NCBI GenBank assembly: GCA_026874595.1
Contig: CM049311.1
Coordinates: forward strand, 73,226,953 to 73,290,952
DNA: 64,000 bases
Source of the DNA: Sipunculus nudus
Taxonomy: Eukaryota > Annelida > Sipuncula > Golfingiida > Sipunculidae
Reading direction: 5' to 3'
Shown: positions 24,181 through 39,100 of the stretch, piece after piece
How positions within the stretch are numbered: the stretch's first letter is position 1
Layout: each line of letters begins with the position of its first letter
Made by a program: the position numbers and the translations under genes
Notes under the pieces: model-generated
What the model was told of the DNA's origin: nothing
The model's input: the letters and a program-made list of their open reading frames with translations, nothing else
Database searches by the model: none

Positions 24181-27100
24181 ATGGGACGCAAGAGAAAGGT
24201 AATTTAATTAAACATAAAGTTGGTGCTCGGTGCCACTTTGTTTGGCGAAAATAAAGTCTATTGTTAAAGGGGCCAAGAAACGTTTATACACAAAGGCCTA
24301 TCTGATTACGTAATCGTTGTGAACTAGGAATAGTAGGATGTAAGGCCTAGGGTATCCTTAAGATCAGGCTCGGATGAGCACTGTTGATACAAGTAAACTA
24401 TATATAACTTCCTAAACTGAGCTGTTATGATTTGAATCATTTGATTTAATCGTGATTAAATCTCTATATAACATACCCGGGCAGAACTATAGAAACCGGG
24501 CTTCAGCCTACCGCCGGTAAAACGGGTGTCGCATAATAAATTGTTTCCTGGAAAAGGCCGATACATATCATTTTCCTCAGAATTCCCGTATTTAATTTTG
24601 CTCATAGCTGGAGTTTATTATATTAGAGGAGGAGGGGTCCGGGGAACCTTGGTTCCCCGTCCGAACGAGGGTGTGGGGGCGGAGCCCCCACCTAAAGCTT
24701 AATTTTCCTGTTAAAATAGTAAATGGTTTCCCATTTTCGCGATAGATGCCTCTTTAATCGCAGATATAAATGAACAAAACTTGCTCCTGCTGGTATCTCG
24801 TCTTCACGGTTCACTTAGTAGCGTGTAGGGCTCCTAGTCCAGAGATCGTAGGTTCGATTCCGGATTCAGGTGACTTCTGATGCTTAGTAGTTATGTTAGA
24901 AGAGTTGAGTGTAGGGACATCTACAGGGAAAAGTAGGAGTTAAAATAGGGAATGAGAGGTGACAATTTTATTTACATGTTCCTCAATACAAGTGAAGCCC
25001 GCGTTCTATAGTGGCTCCCATACCCGTTATGCCTTAATGTCAGGCCCTGAATTAATTTCTCATCTCCTTTTGTCACTCATTATCTTTCTTTATAGTCAGA
25101 TGCGCAAGATGCAGCAGAAGCTGAAGAAACAGAGAAATCAGCAAAGGTAAGAATGTAGTCGTTTAAATATTATAGATAAAAAGATTAAAAAAAAAACAAT
25201 TAAAACAGGATATATATATATATATGTATGTGTGTATACATATTAAGGTATGTGCTTGATCAGAGTCCATAACATTGGTTTTGCCTCGTCAGCTCATAAG
25301 GGCATCCAGGGGTCTCGTATGAGGCAAAACCAAAACTAATGACTAAGAACCATCAAATGCCTGAATATATCATGCTCTTTTGCAAAAATATAGTGATGTG
25401 GACCTGTTGAGGAAAAACTGCATTTCTACAGATCATTACTACTTCTAGAGATATATGTAAGGCAAAAAAGTATGGTTCTCAGTCATCTCCCACTTCAGTT
25501 TTAACCCCCAACATCAAATATTTTTATTTTTATTTTGTTCTTTCAAGAGGATAAAATAATACAATTTTGATAAGATTTTCTTTGTTATGTAGTGTTTTAT
25601 TCCTCTTAGGCAAAAAATTCAGTTATTATCACGCTTTTCCCTGATCATATGACATTTTATTGAAACATGCAAAAAAAATGCCCGCCCACACTGATTTCTT
25701 AAGAAAAAGTGCCTCAGAACCATATCAATTTTTAGCTAACAAGCTTTATTTTTAATAAGCTTTTAGTTTGGGATAAGACCTGCTTCTTTGCTAACAAACT
25801 TGTTCTAATGTAATAATAATATCACCTTAAAACACAAATAAATTTTAAACCATTCAAAGCACCATGACTTCTTTTTCTTTAAAAAAGTAAGCTACATGAA
25901 TTTACACATTTGTGGGGCAGTTTATAAAAATCATAGAAACAGTCCACATGGTGTATAGAAGGAAAAGTCACTCATTGCCATGGAATCTGCAAATGTTAAT
26001 TCAGCCTTTGCTTAGTCATTGGCTCAGGTTATTCAGCTGAGCCATCAGGTAAGAACAGAAAGGTCTGAAACAATTTGCAAGGAAACCATTTTTTTACCTC
26101 CTCCACAGAAGAACTCAAAGTGATCAGCCTAACATCAATTCAGATCATGCAAATCCGGTTGGAAATGGTTTTAACACATTTTGTTTAATATAGGGACTGT
26201 AAGGCCAGGTTTCAGAGCCAGATTGTGCTGGTATATTGGAGACAGTGCTGCTACTTATTAAAAGTACTCAATTGATTCAGACATGTATTGTTGTTCTGAA
26301 TGATTCTCTTTTCTTTGTGTGTGTGTGAATGAGGTAGTATAACCTTAATATTAGTCTTATTAGATCAATCATACTTATGAATTCATTTCTTTATGTATTT
26401 ATAGTTAACATAAAATCTGAGTGTAGGCATATTTACAACTAAGTGCAGTGTTTCATATTGGGAAAATTTGAACTCACAATATTTCTTTTTTTTTAGCTCA
26501 GCTGACTATAAGTCATCTGAGCTAAAGTCGTTGTCCGTCCATCCGTCCGTAGATGTGGCACGTTTTGAAATGGTAAGACCTAGGAATCCAAAATTCGGCA
26601 TAATGTAAGATGTCCCCAAGATCTCCTACCAAGCCGAAAACTGGGTCTTTGCGACTTTGTTCCTTTGAGAAATTAACACAAAAAATTGTTAAAGCTAGGG
26701 ACTTTTTTTCAGTAATATAGCTTTAACTAATCAAAATTTAATTGTATACCCAAAATTAGATCAAAATCTTTAAAATTTTTTAAAATATTAGCAAAAATAT
26801 AAAATTGGTACCCTAAATTTTGCCCAAATTTGACCATGGCACTTTTTTTCTCATAAGTTTGTTTAATTTATTTTTCACAGCTGGGATACATGTGGATTAA
26901 ATTTGTTGAATTCTGAAATTTGAAAGTAAAAGCTTAAAAATTATTCGAATTATTGAGGTTTTTCAGATGTTCTAATGTATTTGCATTTTGAATATCCAAG
27001 ACCCCACTCTTGCTCACTACAGCCTTGCCTAGGTAACCTTATTAGTGATGCAGCACTGGCAGAACGCCCCTGCTGTAATAAACATACTTATTCTCATGGG

Positions 27101-30100
27101 CCCTACCCTAACGCAAAAGTTTCTTTAACATGACTTAGACCCTTTTGAAATATCTCAAATTTGTAACCATTGTGAAGAAAAACCCAACCTCAGTAATTTT
27201 TGCATCTTTACATGAATTTTCATGTCTGTATCATGTAACAGGCAGAAAAACCAGCCAAGAAAGCCAAAGCCCCGCGTGATGCCATCCCTGATGTGACCCA
27301 GCTGGACTTTTCCTCTGAGGCCAAGAATGAGGCAGGAAACAGGTGGAACATGAAGTTCTCATCGTGGAACATAAACGGGATCAGAGCCTGGCTAGAGGTA
27401 AGGGCTGACCCAAATATTAGCAATCAATAACCAGCCACGCATAATATTAACCAGATACAGAGCCCCTGGTATAGGTGATATGATACATCATTCAAGGTTC
27501 ATATCGCTGCCAGGTAAGTAACCGGCAGTTAATACAGTTTGTGTCATTGATTTAATACAGTAGGCTCATATCAGTCTAGCATATAAACGGGCAATGTCTC
27601 TGGATGAAATCAGTTAGCATCACAATTCATGTGATGTCAGTGCTTAAACTTAAAGGTACAGTGACTCGTCATCCTGGAATGAAATTGACAAGCATCAAGG
27701 GGCAGATGATGTCACTGTGCTCCGGAGTACATTTACTTGTCACCTTGGAATGAAATTGACAACCTAGTACTCTGTACAACCTGTACTCTGTATGTGTTGA
27801 AAGTGCCGCCTTTGTGTGCTCTTGAAGTGTTTCACTTGAGCACTTTGTGAAAACAGAGTGACTGTGCATGGTTGATTGTGTTCATAACATGAGTGGCTAT
27901 TTAATAAAGATATTATGAACCAATTGGTCGGGCTTTGAATTCATATAGGCTCTCAGGCCTTATTGTGATGTGCTACCCTCAGGCCAGTATGAAGGTGATA
28001 CAAGACAAGCTGGTTAATATCATATAGTTATTACTCTCAGTTATGCGGATACACAGTCAAGTACTGCTTATCATAGCTCATACAATTTAACACACTTGAG
28101 TTGCCAGTTGTCAGGAAAAAATCACTTTTTCAAATTCAGTTAAAGTCCTGCAGTTTCTGCAAAAGTTAGGGAATTTTTAGATAGCTATGTTCACCATTGT
28201 TGATAATCAGGTTAAAAAGGTGAATCAGCCCTTTGGTTAAAAGAATTGGCATTCAGGCTTTTAATGTTTTTTTAGCTCAGCTGACTGTAAGTCATCTGAG
28301 CTATAGCGATCACTCTTTGTCCGTCGTCCGTCCGGCTGTCCGTCCGTTAACAGGGCACAAACTGTAACTGCTGGACCTAGAATCTTGTAACTTGACATCT
28401 TGGGAGGTTCATAAAAAATCTCCTTGAAAACCTGAAATTAGGTCTCTGTTATCAATATCCTTCGAGCTATGGGGCTCTGAAGTACCCCCCAGAATAATGC
28501 AAAATTTGATACAAAAGCTCAAGTATCTGAATACTGAATTGGTCATCATGATTCTTTGATTGAATATTGATCATGGGATGTTCCATCACTTCCTGCAGAC
28601 TGGTGGCGCCACCTGTATTTTTTTCAATTTTTACGATTTTTTTTCTCTTTTTTTCCAGGCCTGCAATGAAACTGTCATATGTTACAGGGGACCATTTGTA
28701 ACCACTGGACCTGGAATCTTCAAACTTAATATACAGAGAGGGCCATGAAAAATCTCCTTGAAAACCTGAAGTTAGGTCTCTGTTACCCATATCCTTCGAG
28801 CTATGGGGCTCTGAAGTACCCCCCAGAATAATGCAAAATTTAATACAAAAGCTCAAGTATCTGAATAACTACTGCATTGATCACCATGATTCTTTGCATG
28901 AATATTGATCATGGGATGTTCCATCACTTCCTGCAGACTGGTGTCACCACCTGTATTTTTTCCAATTTTTTACGATTTTTTTTCTCTTTTTTTTCAGACC
29001 TGCAATGAAACTATCATCTGTTAACAGGGCACAAATCGTAACCACCTGACCTAGAATCTTCATACTTGACATCTAGGGAGCTTCATGAAAAGTCTTCATG
29101 GAAATCTGAAATTAGGTCTCTGTTACCCATATCCTCTGAACTATCGGGCTTATAAGTACCCCCTAAATAACTGAAAATGTGATACAAAAACGGTGTTTGT
29201 TTCTGGAGAACTCCTCTGAGACCCTTGGACTGATCTTCCGTAACCCGGCATAGTTGTTCCCTCACCTATGTAGTTGTGCATAACAAAGACAGGTGGCACC
29301 ACCTGCAATCCTTTCTGGGCAGTCTGAATCTGGGTGTCTTTTAGATAACAGCCGATATCTCAGGAGTGGCTCAATGTATTGAGCTGAAAGTTAGCATGTA
29401 TATAGATCTTGGATCTCTCCATCTTGTAATGGAATTCAACAATCCTTGAATTCAGCTGGGCGTCATGGCCCATTGGCCGCTAGTTTTTTTGTGCAGATTC
29501 TATGGTGTATGCATATTTAATTTTGAATATTCAAAACAAATATTTGTTTTTGGCTGATTCAAGTTGGCTATAATATAGGTTATGGGAGCCAAATTTAAAG
29601 TTTTATTTGCTTATTTGGCCTTTTGAAAACCAACCAATCTTGTAAAAATTCAGATGATTCTTTAACAGTGGGCTGCTAGCAACCCTGATAATTATAGTTG
29701 ATGGCAAATTAAGAATGAGTTGGGATATATATGTTCAGGGAAATTGTTTTACTTTTGTGAAACATGGGCTGACAGAAATGAACTTCATGCTCTCAGCCAT
29801 AATCAAGGTATTTATGATTTGGCTAGTTATGTGTTCAAATAAATATATAATTTATGAAAAATTTTTCCATTATCAAGTATTTATTTTTTTTTTCAAAATT
29901 TGACAATGTGAATGAATTTCTTAAATTTTTTTTTTAGAAATTAGCAAGTTTAAATTACTTGAGAGAGATGGTCATTAATGTCTGACTTGTTAATTGAATG
30001 TTTTTATTATAGAAAAATGGGCACAGCTACATAAAAGCAGAGGATCCAGATATATTCTGTGTACAAGAGACAAAATGTGATGAGAGTAAGCTGCCGGAAG

Positions 30101-33100
30101 ATGTCAAAGTTGAGGGTTACCATACATACTGGTCTTCAGGAGAAACTGAGGGCTATGCGGGTACAGGACTGTACTCCAAGAAAAAGCCAATCAACGTCAA
30201 GTTTGGAATCGGTAAATATTCTGGTATACTTATTAAGGGGACCTAATCACCTACAAAGCATGTTGAATCATCACAAAAAATAACAGTTTTTCTTTGAACT
30301 AAAATGGTATCTAGTCATTATAATGTTCTGAAACTGCTGCCTTACTTCTGTACACGTGTGTTAAAAATAGGACTGGATGAAATCAACTGTGCCAACATAA
30401 ACATTGCGTGAACGCCACCTGCGTTTTCTGTTTTCTTTTCAGGCTTACAACTCATGTTACTTAACTGTGAACGTTCATGTTTGGTCTACTCCTTGTATGG
30501 GATCTGTCGCATATGCGCAAAATTGGACCTCATGTCATGCAACCTCATTATGGTAAACAGACACACATGGACCATGTTTTTCTCAAATGCAGAACCTTTA
30601 CAAGGTCTTAAGTGGAGGTATGGACACCATGTGCTGGGATGTTTTACGAGGGCACTTTTATCTTTTGCAATACTGAACTAATAGTGGCAAAGAATGGACA
30701 AAATATTGCCCTCGATTATGTCCCTTTAACAGAAAAACCTCAGTAATGGAACAGGTACCTAATCTTCCAGTTAAAAACTCTAAATGTGTACTTCCTTGCC
30801 TTGATTTCCAGACTTTCCTGTGACACTTGTATTAAATATTTAATGGGATAATGATATGTGTTTATACATTTAAACTTTATCCTAAAATGTATTCACACTC
30901 CTCACATATTAGACCAGGCTGATGTTATTTGGTAAGAGCATCTTCAAAAACATCAGGAAAACCTGGTTAAATGAGTTAAAGTGGTGGGGTTTGCAAAATA
31001 TGGGTGATACTTTAATGTTAAAGCTCCTTATATTAACAAAATAAGGTTTTGCAGAGATTGATTACAAAAAAAATGTAATCCAAATTCATTTAAAAATGCA
31101 ATAACATTCATCTTTGACCATGTAATCCCAGGTCTTGACATAGTGTTTTGCCTTTTATCATGGTTTGTTCTTGAGCTATTGGAAATTTTGGCCCTATTTT
31201 AATATTGCCTAGGGTCTTAATTAGAACAGTTTATCTAAAATTAATCAGGGGACCTGTACCATTCCAGATCCACATATAACCTGCATTACGACAAATATTT
31301 CACACTTTAGTCATTAATTCATACACCCAGACTCAAGTACTGCTTTCAGCATCAGAGGTAAATGAAACACCTAAATATTTTAGGCACAGGATGATAAACA
31401 TTTAAAATTCTAAAAAAAATTCATTTAGGGACATATATCAATGTATAATATTATATTCTGATGCCAAAAGCATAGCAGGTTCAATTTGGATGTGACTCAG
31501 TATTCAGTGTATAACTTTAATTAATGTTTTTGTTTTCAGTTTATCATCATCTTTCATTGTTTCTGTGTCATTATCATCACTTTAAGGTTTTAGCTCACCT
31601 GACTACAAGTCATCTGAGCTATATTCGTGATCCTTTTTCCGTTGTCTGTCCATCCAGCCATTAACAGGGCACATTTTGATACCATTGGACCTATGAATCC
31701 AAAATTCTGCATTCTGTTAGATGTCTCCAAAATCTCCTATTATACAGAAAATTGGGTCTCTAGAACTTGATTCCAACGAGATAATAAAAACCTCAGTTTT
31801 TCCATTAAAAACCCATTGTTACACTTCAAGACTGCCTAATATTTAAACCACTGATCTGTTTTCAATCATATTTAGTATGCATATTCTTCCGTACATTTTC
31901 TATGTACATACCATATAACTGGGTCAGTATTGTGTAATTTGTTGAAGTTATGGGCCCAAACATAATGCACTTTTTTAAAATAGGAAATATTTTTACTCAC
32001 TTAACATAAGAATTGCTGAAGCTGGAGACTTTTTTCAGGGGTATAACTTTATTTCATGAAGATACAATTGTTTACCCAAAATTAGATCTAAATTTTGCAA
32101 ATTTTTATTTTTTTTTAGTTTTTAAATAAAACTAAAATAAATAAAAAAATCAGTATCTTAAATTTTGTCCAACTCTGGCCAAAGCACATTATTTCCCTGT
32201 AAGCACTATTCATTTAATTTTCACAGCATATATACATAAGGATTTAATCTTTAAAAATCAGAAAGGATTCAAAGGAATTGAATGAAAAGTTTCAAGTTTA
32301 ATATTCAAGTTTTCATACACCATGTGAAGTGTTACTTTTATCAAGCCCACCTAGTACAGCCTTTACCTGCGCTATGTAACCCACTCCAGGCAGCTTGCCT
32401 TGGCTCAGCTTGGCCACTACTGGCAGTAGTACTGGCAGGCTTCCCCTCTTCTCTCAACCCCCCCCCCCCCAGATGATGCATAAACTAGATGAATGTTATA
32501 ATTTTCTGCATTTGATTCATTCTTATTCTAGGCTTTTGCTACATTTTAGATTTTGTATCGTACCACCAGGGTTACAATGATTAAAGTGCACATTTGATTG
32601 TGTCCACAATGTGGTGTATTGCTATGAAAGTGTGGATGTTCATCAGATAAGTAAAAGAAGAGTAAAAACTTCACAAGGTGTGACATTGAATATAAATTCT
32701 AGTTATAAATTTTAGCCCAGATAGTGATTAGCACAATGATATTGTTTGTCCCTCATTCAACCGTGTAAACTTTATTTGGAAAGTTGTTTTTATTGTATCA
32801 AATTTATTGAATCTTTTATTTTGGTGAATAAAATTAAGCATGTACTCAAAACTACAATGTACAAAACTTTAAATAGTGATTCAAGATATAATCTTAAAGA
32901 TGCCATGTTCTGGGATTATTTTCTTTAAAATACAGTTTAAACATTTGTGATTTAAAAATAATAAAATATATGTGTATGCATAATATAACCTGATGTGAGC
33001 TAAACTCTGAAAAAATAATGATTGCAACTTACAATTCTGGTATTTTAACTTATATTTTCAGATTTTTTTATTAAAAATTTATAAAACTTGCAAATAAAAT

Positions 33101-36100
33101 AATCTGATAAAAACTATTTATAAAAAATTGGATATGCTAAAAAATAGGGTTTAATATATTTAACTTAAATACATTATTCCCATGAAAGTGAAAAAAGGTA
33201 TCAGTCCATTCTGTCCATTTGCCTGTCTATATGTAAATTTTTCATATGCATCACAGTATCTCAAAACTTTTACTGTTTTTCTCCATGACAGTCTTGTCAG
33301 AGTATTAGTTTGCAATCATATATTTAGAACTTTACTAAAACCAAGTAGGAGAGCCTCTTTCCTCTTAGCTTCTCTTATGCTTTTATATATGAAAAAACAT
33401 TAAAATAGAACATTTTACATATTTTGCATTTGCTTAAATTTCAAACTTCAGCTGAGTGCCATGACCCTTGTTTTTTTATTTCACCTGGTTGTCATTTCAT
33501 AATACATTTACCATGAATTCTTTGTGTCTTATTTACTAAACAAATGCTATGTTTATCAACTGGATTGGTTATGTCTTCATCCTCATGATATGTGATCTTT
33601 CTTTGGTTAGGAATTGAAAAACATGATCAGGAGGGGAGAGTAATCACAGCTGAATACGACAACTTCTACTTTGTAACAACATGTAAGTACCCAGTGTTGG
33701 CAGTTTCTGTTATGTAGTGTATGTATATACTCAGGGGAAGGTAAGGGGGGAGCTCTTTCTTTTCAAAATAGCCCATTTAATATTTGCACGCTTCTGTTCC
33801 ACAGGCTCTGTGGATTTTATGCATTATTCAGTTAACTGACTTGACATTCATTGTAAATCTACATGTATGATGAGCTTGGCCTGTATAGTTTATCGAAATG
33901 CATTGCAGACATTCCAAATGCCGGCCGTAAGCTAGTGCGCCTAGAATACCGTACTAAGGAGTGGGACCCAGCATTCCGTGAGTACCTGAAGAATCTGGAC
34001 AAATCCAAACCTGTCATCATGTGTGGGGATCTCAACGTGGCACATCTGGAAATAGGTCTGTATTTACCAAATACTGGTACAGTAGAACGTCGAATATCTG
34101 AACACCATTTTCCGAAAAATTGTTCATCTGAAATAAAAAACAGAGAACCCGAATTTTGACAATTTATTCTAAATCTGAACAGTGACAAAAAATCCAAAAT
34201 AAAAATGGTATAAAATATTGTCCAATTCAAAACAAATGTAGCCACATCAGCGGTGATACATATTGCGACTGATTAGTGCACCAGAGCATAGGCAGTAGGT
34301 GTGAAAACATGGCCACGCTGGCCATGGTTGTTGTCACTTTAATCAGAAAGCCCAGGCCAGGGTAATTAACCTGTACAAACAAAATGTTACCACAGACCAT
34401 AACTGAGTAGCCAACAGCAGGTTGTTATAAACTCAGTCTGGCTGATCCCTGTAGTCCTCGGCTCAGCTTTGATCAGGGTGGCTTCAAAGGATAGCTCTCA
34501 GGCTGATCTTCGTTCTGGCAGTCGCCCGGGCCTTGAGTACAATGGTGAACATTAGTTGAGTTTATGTGCGCCTCCATTATTTACTCACTAAGTCTATTGG
34601 CCAGATTATTTCTGCCCAGTTTATGGGAATTTTTATTAGCTAGAATCGCTGTTTACGACTGCAGTTAAGGAAGTCTGAGCTTTTTTATAAACCATGCTAC
34701 AAAGCTGATTAAACCATTGTGATAGTCAATGTCAACACAATTTACTGCTCATTCTGATTATTCTCCATGTAAATTTTTACATGTTGTTAACCCTTACTCG
34801 TCAATGAAGTCACGTATGCTCAATGTTCTGTCAGTTGATGACAAGCTGTTGATCCTTGCAAGACTTGACAGTTGACACAGGTACTAAGCCAGCTGACCTC
34901 GCTAGAGAATTCAACATTGAAAAATCTACAATCAGTGACATTTACATTTTGTTTCATTTATTTGAAATAAAACTGTACATAACCTTGTTTACTTGTGCAT
35001 TCAACTGATCCTCTTGCTTTTCATTTCAATAAAAATATAGTACATGTATAAAGGTTCCTGAAGTTAACCTATCTGTTCTATATGATAAATTTATAAAATT
35101 GATCGAAAATGTTATAATATATTGTCCTACATTTATCATGGGGCTAGCTTAATCAATTTGGGTCAGTCAGTATATGGTAATGTCAAGAAATCGACTGTAG
35201 GCCTAACCGCGGTGATTCCAAATTTTGGGAAAAAAACTCAGAAAGAAGTTTAGCTTGTGGTCTCTACAAGAGTGATTTCCCTTCTCAGTTTTGACTGATT
35301 GACTCACAGTTTTTAAAAAGACATTTTCACATACCAGGAAAGGTAGATACACATGAAATATGCTGTTTTCTCTTTAAAATATTTTGGAATATGCTAATAA
35401 TTAATTCTAAAACTCTTTGCTTGCTCCTGTATTCAATTGGAAATAAACTAGCACATGCCACCAGATAGCTGTTCCCCCTTACTTCACAAATCCATATTTT
35501 CGAGCTTCCAACCTGTGTTTGTTCTGTGTGTCTTCTATCATGTTTCTTCGCCTTGTTTGGGAGTTGTGGCGCATGCACAAGACCATTCCTCTGGTAACAG
35601 TCTTGTTATGATATTAATAAATTGAAACAACCATAGCAATGTATAAAACAGGTGAATTTGATGCATAAAGCCTGTGTGCCAGGAAGGTTTTACAGGGAAA
35701 CTTTTGTTTTCAGCTAAAATGAACTTATAGTGTGGTGAATATACATATTATTGCAAATTTTTATGTACTTTCAAAGGTAAATAATTCGCCATCAGAAAGT
35801 ATCAGGAAGTGTTGGGATGCAGAGTTTGTACCAATTCCAGGTGTATAAAACATGATATTTTCAGTATGGTAGTTGCTTCACATAAACTTCTCAGAGTTTA
35901 CTCTTATTTGTTGTGTTACATGTATAAGTTTCCGTGTTTCTCTTCCTGGGTATTCAAAGCATAAAAGTAGTTCAAACGTGAAATTTAGATCTTTTCTCAT
36001 CTGAGTCTACCTTTGGACCCTTAATCATTTACAATGTACTTGAATTATAATTTATATTGTAGCCATTTCACCTAACCAGGGTTGGTTTTATGCTGGGGAG

Positions 36101-39100
36101 AAAGGTATTTCTTCCCTAATGATGGCAGAATTAAGGCAGAAAACTATTCCTCCAGGAATAAATGGCAGATAAACTTATCAAACAAATAGTAACCGCTGGA
36201 CCTTGAATCTTCTAACATGACATCAAAGGACACCACCTACACTTTTTGCGTAGTGTCCATCTGTGCATTTGCCATCCCTTCTTTATAGTGGTTCTTCAAT
36301 GTATTGGGTTGAAATTGTGCATTTTCATAGATCCTCAACACCTACATTGTGTAAACAAGAAGGGTGGCGCTATCTGCAGTTGTTTTTGCGTGGCGTCCAT
36401 CAGTATATTTGCTTTTGGTGAAAATTGCTCATATCTCAGGAATTGTTCCAGATATTAGTCTTAAATTTAGCATGTCCATCCATCTTAAAAGTTTTCTCGT
36501 AAACCAGACAGGTGGCGCCACATACTTTCCCAGTTTTGTAGTATAAATAAATGCCCTTTTCTCAGGAGTGATTTGCCGTATTGGCCTGAATAGGTGCATA
36601 CCCATAGATCTTGGACTCCTCCATCTTTTACTCAAGACTGGTGGAGCCACCTGCAAACATTTTCCTGTGGCGTCCATCCATACATATTCTTTAGGTGAAA
36701 ATTGCTCATATCTCCGGAGTGGTTCAAGGTATTGGTCTGAAATTTGGCATGTCCATCCATCTTAGGAAATTTTCTTGTAAACCAGACAGGTGGTACCACC
36801 TACCTTCCCTTTTTTGTAGAATAAATTAAAGCTCTTTTTTCTGAGGAGTGATTTGCCTTATTGGCCTGAAATAGTGCATATCCATAGATCTTGGACTCCT
36901 CCATCTTGTACTCAAGACTGGTGGCGCCATCTGAATCATTTACCTGTGGCGTCCATACCTACATGTGCTTTGGGTGAAAATTGCTAATATCTTAGGAGTG
37001 GTTCAAGATATTGGTCTGAAATATGGCATTTCAATCTGTCTTGGAGAGTTTTCTCATAAACCGGACGTTTCTAAGGACTCTTCACAAAATTCATGATTTT
37101 TTAGCACTCTGGCTGTCATTTTGCTCATTGTTCAACATTCCTTGAATTCAGCTGAGCATCATGGCCCATGGGCCACTAGTTTATGATGTTTATTCATACA
37201 TCATGCAGGTGAAGTGTGGGTGGAGTATTGACAGTAGTTGTCTCTGCAACTGAACATAACTTATGACTTTAAAAGATATTGTGAAAAGTTCTACCTGAAC
37301 TTAAGAAAACAACAGTAGACATACTGCCTACACAGAGTCAACGTTGGTCTAAATCTCCTTGAAAGGTTGTCCTGGGCATTTGTGGTGACTATAACTTTCC
37401 ACTTTATTGCACCTGTTCATTATGACAGTTCATGATAATGAAGAAACGGTACAGGGGAGTAAAACCAGTTTGCAGCTAATTATGAAAAAGCTTTGAAAAG
37501 CTAATACCTACAGGTTCGTTCTAAGTGATGATTGGGTGTTCTGAGCCACTGACTTAGCAGAGTAAAGATAGTATGTTCAGGAATTTACTATTACTACTGG
37601 CTTCTTATTTTATATGCAGACCCCTGTGAATTCTTTAACTAGGGGTACATGTAAAATTAAACAGGTTTCTCAGCCATCCTGGAAAATCAGGAAAACCTTA
37701 AAAGTGAGCTTCCCTTTTTCCAGTAAGGGAATCCAACCATAATTTGCGGATGAGGGTGCAGTCAAAAGGAACCAGTTGCTGTGGCTGCTACTTGCAAGAT
37801 ATGGGTTTAATTGCCACCAAATGCTGAACAAAGATTCCCTCTTTTATTCTTTTCTGGTGTACTATCCTGTTGTTTTGCTGTGCCCTTATCATACCCAGAC
37901 CTTGCAAAATATCGAAACAGCTCATGGGGGCTGCCATTTTGCATGTACACTGAAACCCGGATGTAACAAGACATATGTCAGAAATAAGGGTATACAAAAA
38001 AAGAGTTGTGTCAATATGGTATATTGTTGTCTCATGACCAAACAGGATATCACTGGATGGTAACCTGTGGTGGTTTTTAAAATGGCTGATAAAATTCCAA
38101 AATTATGAAAATTCATCAGGGAGAAATCAGGGGTTGTTTTCTCGTTAAAGGCTAGCGATCCTGTTTCATAGTCCTTAACTGAAGTTTGCCATCAGAACAG
38201 TATCATGTTCATAAAATATATTGATTCACATTAATGCTTTTGAAATAATTATCATTAATATTTTAATTACACAGATCTCGCTAATCCCAAGACAAATAAG
38301 AAGAATGCAGGCTTTACAAAGGAAGAGAGGGAAGAATTTGGCAAACTTCTTGACGAGGGTTTCGTTGACAGTTTCAGGCACAAGTACCCTGACGTGACTG
38401 GTGCATACACATTTTGGACATATATGGGAAATGCTCGTGGAAAGAATGTAGGATGGTGGGTACATCATGTATTATATTTGCATTATATAATGTTTAACCA
38501 GTTTGGAGCACTCCTTAGGTTTTAGTATATCCAAGTCCATAATCATTCCTTATAGTCAGTGGATCTGTGAGTGGCCACCAAGAAACAAAATATAAATCTT
38601 TAAAATTGATTATGAAAATTAAACTTTTACCAAATCCTCCTGGGAATTGAACCCTCTGAGTTAAAATTATCAGCACCTACAGCTAGAACTTAAACCTTCG
38701 TTGGGGAAAAAATTACCATGATCAAAACAATGCCTCCCATTTCAGTAAGTTGTGCAATCCATTACACAATTTATTTGGTAACCATTGATGCCTATATTAC
38801 AGGCTTTACATACTTTTGGCTAGGACTTAATTGAAAACCTTTGAATGGAATTAATTAGTGGAAACTGGGGCAAAGAAGCAAATTAGATGTTTACACAGTA
38901 GTAAGCATAATAAAGAAAAATAAAAAGCACTTCTGCAACAAAGTGTCTATGTACTGACATATTTAAGTTGAGACTTGAAGAATGTTAGACTGATGTGATC
39001 AAAGAAACTTTGGTGGTCAATATCGTAGGCTGGTAATAGAAACAGTGAATGCAACAGATATCTGAGAAAAGGAAACTGATAGTGAGAAGGTTATAAGGTT

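Noticed and set aside
24811-24885. Functional tRNA gene
   Set aside because: A and B boxes are good, but no paired acceptor stem was found. It is kept as a SINE or relic.
33863-34159. 98-residue plus-strand frame taken as a separate gene
   Set aside because: It is exon 6 of the AP endonuclease read through both splice sites into intron and transposon sequence.
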